Shown one piece after another: positions 15,754 through 24,307 of a stretch of 64,000 nt of DNA. This DNA comes from Halogranum gelatinilyticum (lineage in GTDB: Archaea > Halobacteriota > Halobacteria > Halobacteriales > Haloferacaceae). The position numbers and the translations under genes were made by a program. Numbering within the stretch: the first letter of the stretch is position 1; each line of letters begins with the position of its first letter. The stretch spans positions 496,001-560,000 of the forward strand of contig NZ_FNHL01000002.1 in the NCBI RefSeq assembly GCF_900103715.1. Direction: 5' to 3'. The notes under the pieces were generated by a model. It had not been told where the DNA came from and did not search any database. It worked only from the letters and a program-made list of their open reading frames with translations.

Positions 15754-16635
15754 ATGATTACGGTGAGGGCCCCGGCGACGAGTGCCAACTTGGGGAGCGG
15801 ATTCGACGTCTTCGGTGTGGCCCTCGACCACCCGGCGGACGTGGTCAGTGTCGAGAAAGCCGACGAGACGACCATCGAGGTGACGGGCGCGGGCAGCCAG
15901 TTCATCCCCGAAGACCCCAAACGCAACACGGTCGGCGCGGTCGTCGAAGCACTCGACGCGCCCGCTCACATCAAGATCGACAAGGGCATCCGACCGGCCT
16001 CGGGACTCGGCTCGTCGGCTGCGAGCGCGGCCGCGGTCGCCGTCGGTCTCAACGAACTCTACGACCGCGGTCTCACGCGGGAGGAACTCGTCCCCATCGC
16101 GGGCGAGGGCGAGGCAGTCGTCTCCGGTGAGGCCCACGTCGACAACGTCTGCCCCTCCATCCTCGGTGGCTTCACCATCGCCGCGAACGGCGACATCACG
16201 ACGGTCCCGGCGTCGATTCCGCTCGTCGCCTGTCTTCCCGAAATCGCCGTCTCGACGCGCGACGCCCGGCGGGTCGTCCCCTCGGAGGCGTCGATGGACG
16301 ACGTCGTCCACACGGTCGGCCGTGCGGCGACGTTGACCGCCGGGATGTGTCGGAACGACCCCGACCTCGTCGGCAAGGGGATGCACGACCGGGTCGTCAC
16401 GCCCGTCCGCGCGGAACTCATCACGGGCTACGAGATGGTCCGCGAGGCGGCCTTCGAGGCGGGCGCGACCGGTGTGACCGTCAGCGGGGCCGGTCCGGGT
16501 ATCCTCGCGGCCTGCCACTCCGGGGACCGTCGGGAGATCGCCAGCGCGATGGTCGACGCTTTCGCCGACGCCGGCGTCGACTCGCGGGCCTACCAGACCC
16601 GCATCGGCGACGGCGCGGAAGTTCTCAGTCGCTGA
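15754..16635 (+). CDS. thrB: Homoserine kinase
   Basis: A 293-residue GHMP-family kinase that phosphorylates homoserine in threonine biosynthesis. MITVRAPATSANLGSGFDVFG is the family opening. RPASGLGSSAASAAA is the ATP-binding GHMP loop, and GVTVSGAGPGILA is the C-terminal GHMP motif. The ATG at 15754 is chosen over a TTG nine codons upstream because it begins directly at the conserved first strand. It stands alone, with a universal stress protein downstream. Confidence 0.95.
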   Translation: MITVRAPATSANLGSGFDVFGVALDHPADVVSVEKADETTIEVTGAGSQFIPEDPKRNTVGAVVEALDAPAHIKIDKGIRPASGLGSSAASAAAVAVGLNELYDRGLTREELVPIAGEGEAVVSGEAHVDNVCPSILGGFTIAANGDITTVPASIPLVACLPEIAVSTRDARRVVPSEASMDDVVHTVGRAATLTAGMCRNDPDLVGKGMHDRVVTPVRAELITGYEMVREAAFEAGATGVTVSGAGPGILAACHSGDRREIASAMVDAFADAGVDSRAYQTRIGDGAEVLSR

Positions 16636-16793
16636 CGTCGCTGTGAGTTCGGTGTCGTCTCGTACCGTGAGCCGTTGCTCTCGCGACTATGTCAGGCTCT
16701 CACCCGTGACAACCGCTACACGAGAGACACTGGCGTGGCCCGAGATGACAGTTCTCCGAGAATGTTCATCACCTCCCCACCCCTCTCTGAGAT

Positions 16794-17249
16794 ATGAACC
16801 GTGCACTCGTCGTCGTCACCGACACGGACCGTAGCGACCGCATCCTCCGCGAGGCTGGCGACATCGTCGCCGGCAACGGGGCAGAACTCGTGCTCCTCTC
16901 AGTCACGCCGACCGAGGAGTACGAGCGCACGCAGGACGCCGTCGCCGCCATCGGTTCCTCGGACGTCGTCTACACCATCGAACAGGCCGAGGAGTCTGCG
17001 ACACGAAAGCTGAAGAAAGCCGCCTCGCGGGCGTTCGACGGCCGCGACGTCGACTACCACACGAAGGTCGTCTTCGGCCGCAAAGTCGACAGCATCCTCG
17101 ACGTCGCCGACGCCTACGGCTGTGACCATCTCTTCATCGGCGGTCGCCGCCGCTCACCGACGGGGAAGGCACTCTTCGGCGACCTGACCCAGCAGGTGCT
17201 GCTCAGCTTCGACGGCCCGGTGACGGTGCTGCTCGGCGACGAAGAGTAG
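16794..17249 (+). CDS. Universal stress protein (UspA family)
   Basis: A 151-residue single-domain UspA protein, MNRALVVVTDTDRSDRILREAG. It carries the family's alpha/beta fold and ends with the ATP-binding type motif FIGGRRRSPTGKALFGDLTQQVL...PVTVLLG. Such proteins bind ATP and help under stress; the exact client is unknown. Transcription is probably ended by the hairpin and T-tracts immediately downstream. Confidence 0.9.
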   Translation: MNRALVVVTDTDRSDRILREAGDIVAGNGAELVLLSVTPTEEYERTQDAVAAIGSSDVVYTIEQAEESATRKLKKAASRAFDGRDVDYHTKVVFGRKVDSILDVADAYGCDHLFIGGRRRSPTGKALFGDLTQQVLLSFDGPVTVLLGDEE

Positions 17250-17310
17250 AGAACCGTCGCAGTGGCGGTGTTGTTGCTGTCGCAGTGCGGAAGCGTTCAA
17301 TAACGTTGTA

Positions 17311-17364
17311 CCGCGAGCGAGCGAAGCGAGTCTCGCGGGGCGGGTTTTTTCGCCGAGCTTTTTT
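17311..17364 (+). terminator. Terminator after the stress-protein gene
   Basis: CCGCGAG (17311-17317) pairs perfectly with CTCGCGG (17332-17338). This is followed by six T at 17345-17350 and a second run of six T at 17359-17364. A stem followed by T-tracts fits transcription termination for the plus-strand gene ending at 17249. Confidence 0.6.
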
Positions 17365-17365
17365 A

Positions 17366-17412
17366 GTGGGGTTGAGGCCGCCGTAGGCGGCCGAGGCCCC
17401 ACGCTGAAAAAA
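17366..17412 (-). terminator. T-tract and GC hairpin after pdxS
   Basis: On the minus strand, six T (A6 at 17407-17412) occur 9 bases after the pdxS stop. Next comes a strong stem (GTGGGG at 17366-17371 with CCCCAC at 17397-17402, and GGCCGCC with GGCGGCC inside, GTA loop). Archaeal termination can use T-tracts alone. The hairpin between the two opposing T-tracts may insulate the convergent genes. Confidence 0.55.
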
Positions 17413-17420
17413 GGTCGTTT

Positions 17421-18329
17421 CTAGACGCCGCGGCCCTGCAGCTTCTCCTCGTCCTTCATGTCGGTGTTCGACTGGCCCTTCATCCCCTTGCCGATGCCGG
17501 AGGCGATCTCGGCGAGCGTCTCGGGGTCGTCCCAGTTGTTGACGGCCTCGACGATGGCGTTGCCCATCTCGACGGGGTCCTCGGCACCGAAGATACCGGA
17601 GCCGACGAAGATGCCGTCACAGCCGTGGTGCATCATGAGTGCCGCGTCGGCGGGCGTGGCGATGCCACCGGCCGCGAAGTTGACGACGGGCAGCCGACCC
17701 ATCTCGGCGGTCTCGTGGACGAGGTCGGCGGGGGCCTCGTGCTCGCGGGCCCACTTCTCACGCTCCTCGTGGTTCATGCCGGTGAGCTGGCGAATCGCGC
17801 CCTTGATGGCGCGCTGGTGGGTGACGGCTTGGTTGACGTCGCCGGTCCCGGCCTCGCCCTTGGTGCGAATCATGGCCGCGCCCTCGTCGATGCGGCGGAG
17901 TGCCTCCTGAAGGTTGCGCGCGCCGCAGACGAACGGCGAGGTAAACTCGCGCTTGTCGATGTGGTATTCGTCGTCGGCGGGGGTCAGGACTTCCGACTCG
18001 TCGATCATGTCGACGCCGACGGCTTCGAGGATCTGTGCCTCGGTGTGGTGGCCGATGCGGGACTTCCCCATCACCGGGATGGAGACCTCGTCGATGATCT
18101 CCTCGACGGCTGCGGGGTCGGCCATCCGGGCGACGCCGCCGCGCTTGCGGATGTCGGCCGGGACGGCCTCCAGGGACATGACGGCGACCGCACCGGCGTC
18201 CTCGGCGATTCGAGCCTGTTCGCGCGTGACGACGTCCATGATGACGCCGCCCTTCTGCATCTGCGCGAACCCTCGTTTGACGAGTTCGGTTCCGCGCTTG
18301 AGGTCTTCGAGGTCAGTCTCCTCGGGCAT
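17421..18329 (-). CDS. pdxS: Pyridoxal 5'-phosphate synthase subunit PdxS
   Basis: A 302-residue TIM-barrel enzyme that makes vitamin B6 from ribose-5-phosphate, glyceraldehyde-3-phosphate and ammonia supplied by the PdxT glutaminase. Typical sequences include [48 protein letters not shown] and the GEAGTGDV phosphate loop. [15 protein letters not shown] and GIFVGSGIF follow. No pdxT gene is visible in this window. The ATG at 18329 (MPEETD) is used, with TTAAG about 27 nt upstream; an extension to 18353 is less likely. Confidence 0.97.
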   Translation of the reverse strand: MPEETDLEDLKRGTELVKRGFAQMQKGGVIMDVVTREQARIAEDAGAVAVMSLEAVPADIRKRGGVARMADPAAVEEIIDEVSIPVMGKSRIGHHTEAQILEAVGVDMIDESEVLTPADDEYHIDKREFTSPFVCGARNLQEALRRIDEGAAMIRTKGEAGTGDVNQAVTHQRAIKGAIRQLTGMNHEEREKWAREHEAPADLVHETAEMGRLPVVNFAAGGIATPADAALMMHHGCDGIFVGSGIFGAEDPVEMGNAIVEAVNNWDDPETLAEIASGIGKGMKGQSNTDMKDEEKLQGRGV

Positions 18330-18442
18330 AGCTGAGGCTTGGAGCGGACACACTTAACGGGTGTCTTTCCGGTGCTATCACGAGGCGTGAACCGCCGGCA
18401 CACAGCGGACGTTATTACCTCAGCGCGCGACATAATAGGTAG

Positions 18443-18865
18443 GTGATTCTCGTGTCAACAGTAACCAAGCAGCAGCCACAACGCAAGAGCACACTCGTCA
18501 ACGCCCTCATCGGCGCCGTCGTCACGGTCGTCGTGTCGTTCGTCCCGTTCTCGCCGATAATCGGCGGCGGCGTCGCCGGCTACCTCCAGCACGGCAGCCG
18601 TGAAGAGGGGGTGAAGGTCGGTGCCATCTCGGGTGTCATCGCGACCATCCCCGTCGTGCTCGCGGCCCTCCTGATCGCGAGCGTCTTCACCATCGTCCCG
18701 TCGGGGACGGGCGGCCTCGGACTCGCCGTCGGTGGTCTCGTGCTCGCGCTCATCGTGTTCCTCGTCGCCGGTCTCTACACGGTCGGTCTCGGTGCGGTCG
18801 GCGGCTACCTCGGTGCGTATCTCGCCGAGGAGCGCGTCGAGGACGAGAATCACATGGACGCGTAG
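18443..18865 (+). CDS. DUF5518 family membrane protein
   Basis: A 140-residue membrane protein with about four transmembrane helices arranged as two pairs. The glycine-rich PIIGGGVAGYLQHGSREEGVKVGAISG is typical of the haloarchaeal DUF5518 family (GGxxAGYL repeats). The start is GTG at 18443, with TTATTA about 28 nt upstream; a second GTG at 18452 is also possible. Function unknown. Confidence 0.75.
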   Translation: MILVSTVTKQQPQRKSTLVNALIGAVVTVVVSFVPFSPIIGGGVAGYLQHGSREEGVKVGAISGVIATIPVVLAALLIASVFTIVPSGTGGLGLAVGGLVLALIVFLVAGLYTVGLGAVGGYLGAYLAEERVEDENHMDA

Positions 18866-18938
18866 TCCGAGGACCGGACCGACTGACCCGGCTTCGGCGA
18901 CCGTCATCACTTTATCACCGCTCTCCTTCCGACTCGTC

Positions 18939-19685
18939 ATGTCTGTGACCGACAGGGACGGTCGGCTGTCCGACCCGGCCGACCTCCCGCGGTGGCTCGC
19001 ACCGCTGCCACGGTGGTTGGAGGACTTCGGACTCAGAGCCGCGTGGCTCATCGTCGCCATCAACCTCGCCGGGACGGCCTTCGGCTTCTGGTACTACGGT
19101 TTCCAGCCGATTCCGCTCTCGACGCCGCTCATCGGTCTGCAGTTCGCGAACGAGCCCGTCTCGATGTGGGCGTTCGTCCCCGACAGCCCGGTCGCGACGC
19201 TCTTCATCGGTCTCTCGCTCGCGCTCTGGAAACTCGGCCGGTCGAACGAGTACGTCAACGCCCTGGCCTTCTTCGGCTGTTGGAAACTCGGCTTCTGGAC
19301 GCCGTACGTCCTCACGGTCTTCTTCGACGGCTTCATCGGCGTCGGCTGGCCGATGTACGCCTTCCTCTTCGGCAGCCATCTCGCGATGGTCGTCGAGGCC
19401 TTCCTCATCCACCGCTACTCGGACTTCCCGGTCAAGGCCGTCGCCGTCGCATTGCTGTGGTACGGCTTCAACGACGTCGTCGACTACTTCGTCCCCATCG
19501 TCGGCACGCCGCACCACACGAACGTCCCCGGACAGATGATCGACGCGACGACCGGCTTCTTCACCCATCCCTCGCCGGCCCACGAGTACGCCGCTGCTGG
19601 CGCGGTGGTCCTGACGCTGACGGCGACGTTCTGGGCACTGTCGACGCGCGTGAAGAAACTGGAAGTCGGTGCAATCGAGGAGTAA
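18939..19685 (+). CDS. Haloarchaeal membrane protein, unknown function
   Basis: A 248-residue protein with a short polar N-terminus and about five transmembrane helices. These include a WLIVAINLAGTAFGFWYYGF segment and a Trp/Tyr-rich middle. Conserved-looking aromatic and His residues (SHLAMVVEAFLIH) suggest a conserved but uncharacterised family, possibly the DUF1405 group. TTTATC lies 27 nt before the ATG at 18939, which excludes the longer in-frame extension. Confidence 0.7.
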   Translation: MSVTDRDGRLSDPADLPRWLAPLPRWLEDFGLRAAWLIVAINLAGTAFGFWYYGFQPIPLSTPLIGLQFANEPVSMWAFVPDSPVATLFIGLSLALWKLGRSNEYVNALAFFGCWKLGFWTPYVLTVFFDGFIGVGWPMYAFLFGSHLAMVVEAFLIHRYSDFPVKAVAVALLWYGFNDVVDYFVPIVGTPHHTNVPGQMIDATTGFFTHPSPAHEYAAAGAVVLTLTATFWALSTRVKKLEVGAIEE

Positions 19686-19739
19686 CGAGCACTCGCCGGC
19701 GCACGTATTCTTAAACCGGAAGGGAGCGAAAGACGGCGC

Positions 19740-20813
19740 ATGAGCCTGTTCGACGCCGTCGCGGACCGTCCACTCACCGTCGAGTCGAGCGACCGCACGC
19801 GCCACGAGCGCGACACTTCCAGTGACTTCGTGCGCGTCTCGACCGTCTACGCGCTCCACGGCGACGGCGTCACCGGACAGGGCGAGGACGTCACCTACGA
19901 CGCCGAGGACCACGACGCGCTCGCGGACGCTCCCCCGCTCGTCGGCGACGGCGACGACCAACTGGCTCCCGGCGAGTACAGTTTCGCCGAGTTCTCCGAC
20001 GCGCTGGACGACGTCGACCTCTTTCCGACGAAGGACCCCGAGCGGAAGACGGGTCACGCCTACCGTCGCTGGGCCGTCGAATCGGCGGGCTTGGACCTCG
20101 CGCTCAAGCAAGCGGAGACGAATCTCGGAGCGGCACTCGGCCAGGAGTACGGGCCGCTCCGGTTCGTCGTCAGCACCCGCCTCGGCGAGCCACCGAGTAC
20201 CGACCGCGTCCACGACCTGCTCGACGCCTACCCGGACACGGAGTTCAAACTCGACCCGATCTCGGAGTGGGACGACGAGATCGTCGACGACCTCGCGTCG
20301 ACGGGCGCAGTACGTATCCTTGATCTGAAAGGCCAGTACGAGGGGACCGACGTGGACCAGCCGCCGGACCCCGAACTCTACCAGCGCGTCTTCGACGGCT
20401 TCGGCGAGGCGGTCGTCGAGGACCCTGGCTTCACCGACGGGACGGCCCTGCTCCTCGAAAACAACGTCCCGCGCATCTCGTGGGACTACCCCATCACCGG
20501 CGTCGACAGCATCGAAAAACTCCCCTTCCCGCCGCAGTGGCTCAACATCAAGCCCTCGCGGTTCGGGACGGTCGAGTCGCTGTTCGACACCCTGGAGTAC
20601 GCCGCCGAGAACAACATCACCCTCTACGGCGGCGGCCAGTTCGAACTCAGCGTGGGGAGAGACCACATCCAGGCACTCGCCTCGCTGTTCTACGCGGACG
20701 GCCCGAACGACGTCGCACCCGGCGTCTACAACGACCCCGAGATTCCCGAGGACGCCCCGACGAGTCCGCTCCAGCCCTCCGCAGAGCCGGACGGTCTGGG
20801 ATTCTCGTTCTGA
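19740..20813 (+). CDS. Enolase-superfamily (MLE-like) enzyme
   Basis: A 357-residue protein whose C-terminal two-thirds looks like a mandelate-racemase/muconate-lactonizing-enzyme barrel. LDLKGQYEG (about 194-202) would carry the first metal Asp. NIKPSRFGT (about 268-276) matches the Lys-containing strand, and YGGGQFELSVGRDH (about 297-310) matches the final strand. The N-terminal 100 residues form the capping part and are unusually acidic. The substrate is not predictable; some metal-ligand positions could not be assigned. It is convergent with the CARF-like regulator gene (1-base gap). Confidence 0.65.
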   Translation: MSLFDAVADRPLTVESSDRTRHERDTSSDFVRVSTVYALHGDGVTGQGEDVTYDAEDHDALADAPPLVGDGDDQLAPGEYSFAEFSDALDDVDLFPTKDPERKTGHAYRRWAVESAGLDLALKQAETNLGAALGQEYGPLRFVVSTRLGEPPSTDRVHDLLDAYPDTEFKLDPISEWDDEIVDDLASTGAVRILDLKGQYEGTDVDQPPDPELYQRVFDGFGEAVVEDPGFTDGTALLLENNVPRISWDYPITGVDSIEKLPFPPQWLNIKPSRFGTVESLFDTLEYAAENNITLYGGGQFELSVGRDHIQALASLFYADGPNDVAPGVYNDPEIPEDAPTSPLQPSAEPDGLGFSF

Positions 20814-20814
20814 G

Positions 20815-21708
20815 TTAGTTGTCGGCGTGGGCGCGGACCCACAGCTCGCCGATACGCGACAGCCGCGTCCGGTAGGACTTCCCGCGTTCTTCCTGTTCGA
20901 CGTAGCCCTTGCCGCCGGGACCGAGGCGGTCGACGTTGTAGATGACCTTCGAGCGGAAGCTGTCCGTGTACTCCTCGTTCAACTCGCGGGCGAGCACCTC
21001 TGCCAACTCCGAGACCGAGGCGAACTCGCCGTGGTCGCCGAGGAGAAAGAGGATGACCTCCTCGAAGGGCTTGACGTTCGAGAAGGAGGCGACCGGTAGC
21101 TCGACGATGTGGCCGTCACCGATCTTCTTCGCGCCGATGGTCGTCCCCCGCTCGTCGAACTCCTCCAACAGGTCGGAGATGCTGGCGAGATGGGTCGCGA
21201 TCTCCTCGTCGTCGGCGTCGAGGTCGCCGTCGCGGACGCCCGCGAGCAGGTCCTTCGCGGCGCGCAACTCCTCGGCCAACTCGGTCTCCAGATACTTCTC
21301 GGGGGCGGTGTAGTAGGTGTGGATGCGGTCGCGGTCCTCCTGCCGTTCGAGGGTGATGGAGTGCGCCGCCGTCGCGAAGGCGAAGGAGACGGGCCGCGGC
21401 ATCGCGCTGATGTTGACCCAGACCTCGCTTCCGGCGTCGAGTTCGGCGTTGATGAGGTCGTAGGCTTGCTCGAAAGCGGCGTCGTAGTCGTAGACACCGG
21501 CGACGACGACGCGCTCGGTTTCGGCACCGAGCAGGTTCGTGAAGTCCTTTTCGAGCTTCTTCGAGAGGTTCCGAGAGTATTCGACGTTGGCCTCGCTACC
21601 AACTGCGCCCTCCAAGAGGATGACGCGGTCCACGTCCAGTTGGTCGCGGATGAGCGGCGCGATGAGCCGGTCGTAATCGAAGCCGACCGGCACGATGTGG
21701 GTTTGCAT
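20815..21708 (-). CDS. HFX_2341-family regulator, CARF-like plus HTH
   Basis: A 297-residue protein of the haloarchaeal HFX_2341 regulator family. The N-terminal alpha/beta domain (about 1-150) opens MQTHIVPVGFDYDRLIAPLI and contains WVNISAMPRPVSFAFATA, similar to the ligand-binding loop of Csa3-type CARF domains. A helical linker follows, then a C-terminal winged helix (about 215-297). CARF domains sense cyclic oligonucleotides in CRISPR systems, but no CRISPR gene is near. The ATG at 21708 has CCTTTTG about 28 nt upstream. Confidence 0.8.
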   Translation of the reverse strand: MQTHIVPVGFDYDRLIAPLIRDQLDVDRVILLEGAVGSEANVEYSRNLSKKLEKDFTNLLGAETERVVVAGVYDYDAAFEQAYDLINAELDAGSEVWVNISAMPRPVSFAFATAAHSITLERQEDRDRIHTYYTAPEKYLETELAEELRAAKDLLAGVRDGDLDADDEEIATHLASISDLLEEFDERGTTIGAKKIGDGHIVELPVASFSNVKPFEEVILFLLGDHGEFASVSELAEVLARELNEEYTDSFRSKVIYNVDRLGPGGKGYVEQEERGKSYRTRLSRIGELWVRAHADN

Positions 21709-21741
21709 GGGCGTCGGTTCGCAAGACCCGGGCAAAAGGAT

Positions 21742-22785
21742 TCACTTCGCGGGCGTCGCGACGAGCAACGAGACGCCCGGTGCGGTGAGAAACGACTCCC
21801 GGTCGGTGACCTCGAAGCCGGCCTCGGCGAGCCACGCTACGACGTCGTCCACGTCGTGGGCACGGTGGCCGAGTGTGACGAGATAGGTGAGGCCGACGAA
21901 CCCGACCGTCGCACGGGCCAGCGTCGTCCGCCCCGTCCCGTCGAACTGGTCGAGGACGTACAGTCGGCCGCCGGGAACGAGCGCGTCGCGGACTCGCTCG
22001 AACAGGGCGACGTTCTCCGGGCCGTCGTGGGCGTGGACGACGTTGAACAGGAGGGCAGTGTCGTAGCCCTCACCCAGCTCGTCGGTCGTGTAGTCGCCGG
22101 CGATGAACGAGAAGCGGTCAACAACGCCCGCGTCACGGGCTGTCTCCAGTGCCACCGCTCGGGCAGGTTCGGTGTCGAACACCGTCACCAGCGCGTCGGT
22201 GTGGCGGTCGGCGAGCGTGGCCGCGTACAGCCCGTGACCGCCACCGACGTCGAGGACGCGGGCGTGGCTTGGGAGACTCACCTTCTCGACGACGGTTGGG
22301 GCGAGGACGGCCGCCGCAGCGCGAAAGCCCTCGTGAGCCAGCTGCCACCGCTCGGGGTGGTCGTCCAGCCACTCGTAGAGCGTCTGTTCGGGTGCTCCCG
22401 TCCGGACGGCGGTCGTCATGTTGGCCTCCCAGAACGGGAAGACCACCTCGTGCCAAAACGTCAGCCACGGGCCGACGCCGTCGGTGGCGAGTAGCCACCG
22501 CTCCGTCATCGGCGTGGTGGCGTAGCGGTTGCCGTCACGGGTGAGGTAGCCGAGGGCGGTGAGGAAGTCACAGAGCGGCTCGAGTCCAGCGGGCTCGCAG
22601 TCGAGCTGTGAGGCCACGTCGTCGAGGGTCGCCGGGCCTGTCGCGAGCGCCTCGAACAGTCCGAGGTCCAGTGCGAGGCCGACGGCCCGCTCGCCGCCCG
22701 CACCGACCAGATCGAGGACGGGTCCGGGTGCTCTGTTCAGTTGGAGCATGACGAACCGCTCGAAGAGATTGGGCGCGACGGGCAT
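21742..22785 (-). CDS. SAM-dependent O-methyltransferase
   Basis: A 347-residue protein with an N-terminal dimerisation/winged-helix domain (about 10-95, ALDLGLFEALATGPATLDDVA). The C-terminal Rossmann methyltransferase domain contains VLDVGGGHGLYAATLA as the SAM loop near 170-185, VVDRFSFIAGDY and ALLFNVVHAHD. This is the layout of hydroxyneurosporene/acetylserotonin-type small-molecule O-methyltransferases. Substrate unknown. It lies 33 bases upstream of the CARF-like regulator gene in the same direction and might share its transcript. Confidence 0.8.
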   Translation of the reverse strand: MPVAPNLFERFVMLQLNRAPGPVLDLVGAGGERAVGLALDLGLFEALATGPATLDDVASQLDCEPAGLEPLCDFLTALGYLTRDGNRYATTPMTERWLLATDGVGPWLTFWHEVVFPFWEANMTTAVRTGAPEQTLYEWLDDHPERWQLAHEGFRAAAAVLAPTVVEKVSLPSHARVLDVGGGHGLYAATLADRHTDALVTVFDTEPARAVALETARDAGVVDRFSFIAGDYTTDELGEGYDTALLFNVVHAHDGPENVALFERVRDALVPGGRLYVLDQFDGTGRTTLARATVGFVGLTYLVTLGHRAHDVDDVVAWLAEAGFEVTDRESFLTAPGVSLLVATPAK

Positions 22786-22847
22786 GGAACCGATACGTCA
22801 CCCGACAGCATCAGAGTTGTCAGCAGACGAACCCGACTACCGCTCGC

Positions 22848-23432
22848 TCAAATCCGGCCCAACACGTCCCGGCTCGACACGACCTGCGCGAACTCCCGAT
22901 GCAAGTGCGCTAACGCGGTCTTGTGCATCGTCTCCGCCGAGTAGTACTCACCACTCGGTCCCTCTCGGTCGAACGTCGCCGTCGCGTCGTCGACGAGAAT
23001 CGGCTCGAAACCGAGGTTCTCGGCCATGCGGGTCGTCGTCGACACGCAGTGGTCCGTCGTCAACCCGGCGATGACGACCGTCTCGTGGCCGTTCTCGTGG
23101 AGATAGTCCGCTAACTCCGTGCCGACGAACGCGCTGTTGACGCGCTTGACCAGCTCTTTCTCGCCCTCTTGCGGGACGAACTCGGGCTTGAACGCGAAGC
23201 CCGGCGCGTCACCGCGGAGCGGCGAGTTCTCCTCGGTCGAGTCGTGGCGAACGTGGACCACGGGGCGGTCGGCGGCGCGCCAGGCTTCGAGCAGATCCGC
23301 GAGTCGCGTCTCCAGGTCGGGGTTGTTGCGCTCGCCCCAGACCGGGTCGTCGAAGCCCTGTTGAAGGTCGACGAGGAGGAGAAGTGCGTCGTCGGGGAGC
23401 GCGTCGAGACTCACGCCTTCACCCGTTGCCAC
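22848..23432 (-). CDS. Isochorismatase-family cysteine hydrolase
   Basis: A 194-residue enzyme of the isochorismatase-like fold. The catalytic triad appears to be Asp22 (LVDLQQGF), Lys96 (LVKRVNSAF) and Cys129 (TTDHCVSTT), as in nicotinamidase-type and ureidoacrylate-type amidohydrolases. The zinc-binding residues of true nicotinamidases are not obvious, so the substrate is open. Its start overlaps the end of the YqcI/YcgG gene by 22 bases, so the two form an operon. Confidence 0.85.
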   Translation of the reverse strand: MATGEGVSLDALPDDALLLLVDLQQGFDDPVWGERNNPDLETRLADLLEAWRAADRPVVHVRHDSTEENSPLRGDAPGFAFKPEFVPQEGEKELVKRVNSAFVGTELADYLHENGHETVVIAGLTTDHCVSTTTRMAENLGFEPILVDDATATFDREGPSGEYYSAETMHKTALAHLHREFAQVVSSRDVLGRI

Positions 23433-24220
23433 CGCTCCGGAACCGGAGCCTTCGGATGCTCACGCGAGATTTCGATGGGGCACTCGTCGGGGGCTTGGGA
23501 CTCGTCGGCCGAGAGCATATACTGGTGCCACTCGCGGTCGCCCTCGACGCCCCAGTCGCCGATCTTGGCGTGCGGACAGACGCCGTCGTAGGCTGCGAGA
23601 CGGTCTTGGATGACCTGGCGGGCCTGCTGACCCGCCTCGGTGTCGGCCGTGATGCCCTCGAACAGCTTGCGCGGCTGGAACGTGATTTCCAGCCCGAGCG
23701 GACAGTAGCGGCTCATCCGCTCCTCGTAGAACGGCGCGCGGCAGGTGGGGAACATCGACTCGCCGGCGAAGGAGAACTCCCAGTACTCGCTGTCGGGGTC
23801 TGTCGGGATGTCCTCGGGCCACGGCTCGGGGTCGTGGACGTGGAGGAACTGGAGGACGTGCCAGAGCTGTTCGTGGTACTCGCGTTCTGTGAGGTCCTCC
23901 TCGGGCGGCTTGAAGAACGTCACGAGCGAGCAGCGGTCGCTGAAGTCCTGGAACGTGTCGAGATATTCGATGAGCGTGTCCCGCAGTGCGAACAGCGCGT
24001 CCGGCTGGGTTGTCGACTCGACGAAGGTGTAGAGCGCGTCGCCGTTGCGCTCCGATTCGATGCCGAAGTAGCAGGGGAACGGTTCGCCGTCGCGCTCGTC
24101 GAGCATGGAGGCGTGGAACGTCTCGAAGTGGTCGACCGCCCAGTCGGGCAGGTCGCCGGAGTCGATACGGCCCATCACCGTCTCTTGGTCGAGGAGCGAC
24201 TGAACCCCCGGTTCGTTCAT
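23411..24220 (-). CDS. YqcI/YcgG-family protein
   Basis: A 269-residue soluble protein of the YqcI/YcgG family, with FPCYFG near 45-52, [12 protein letters not shown], and [17 protein letters not shown] near 150-170. The family is conserved, with fixed Cys/His residues, but has no established reaction. It is the first gene of an operon with the cysteine hydrolase and starts at 24220, with a CTAAATCG promoter-like element about 28 nt upstream. A role in small-molecule turnover is suggested only by this pairing. Confidence 0.75.
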   Translation of the reverse strand: MNEPGVQSLLDQETVMGRIDSGDLPDWAVDHFETFHASMLDERDGEPFPCYFGIESERNGDALYTFVESTTQPDALFALRDTLIEYLDTFQDFSDRCSLVTFFKPPEEDLTEREYHEQLWHVLQFLHVHDPEPWPEDIPTDPDSEYWEFSFAGESMFPTCRAPFYEERMSRYCPLGLEITFQPRKLFEGITADTEAGQQARQVIQDRLAAYDGVCPHAKIGDWGVEGDREWHQYMLSADESQAPDECPIEISREHPKAPVPERWQRVKA

Positions 24221-24307
24221 AGTCGAAATCAGGGATGCGGAGCGATTTAGGTTTCGGTCCCGGCCGACCGTTCGAGTGCGAAAACAGGACGTAGCGTCGA
24301 CGACAGG

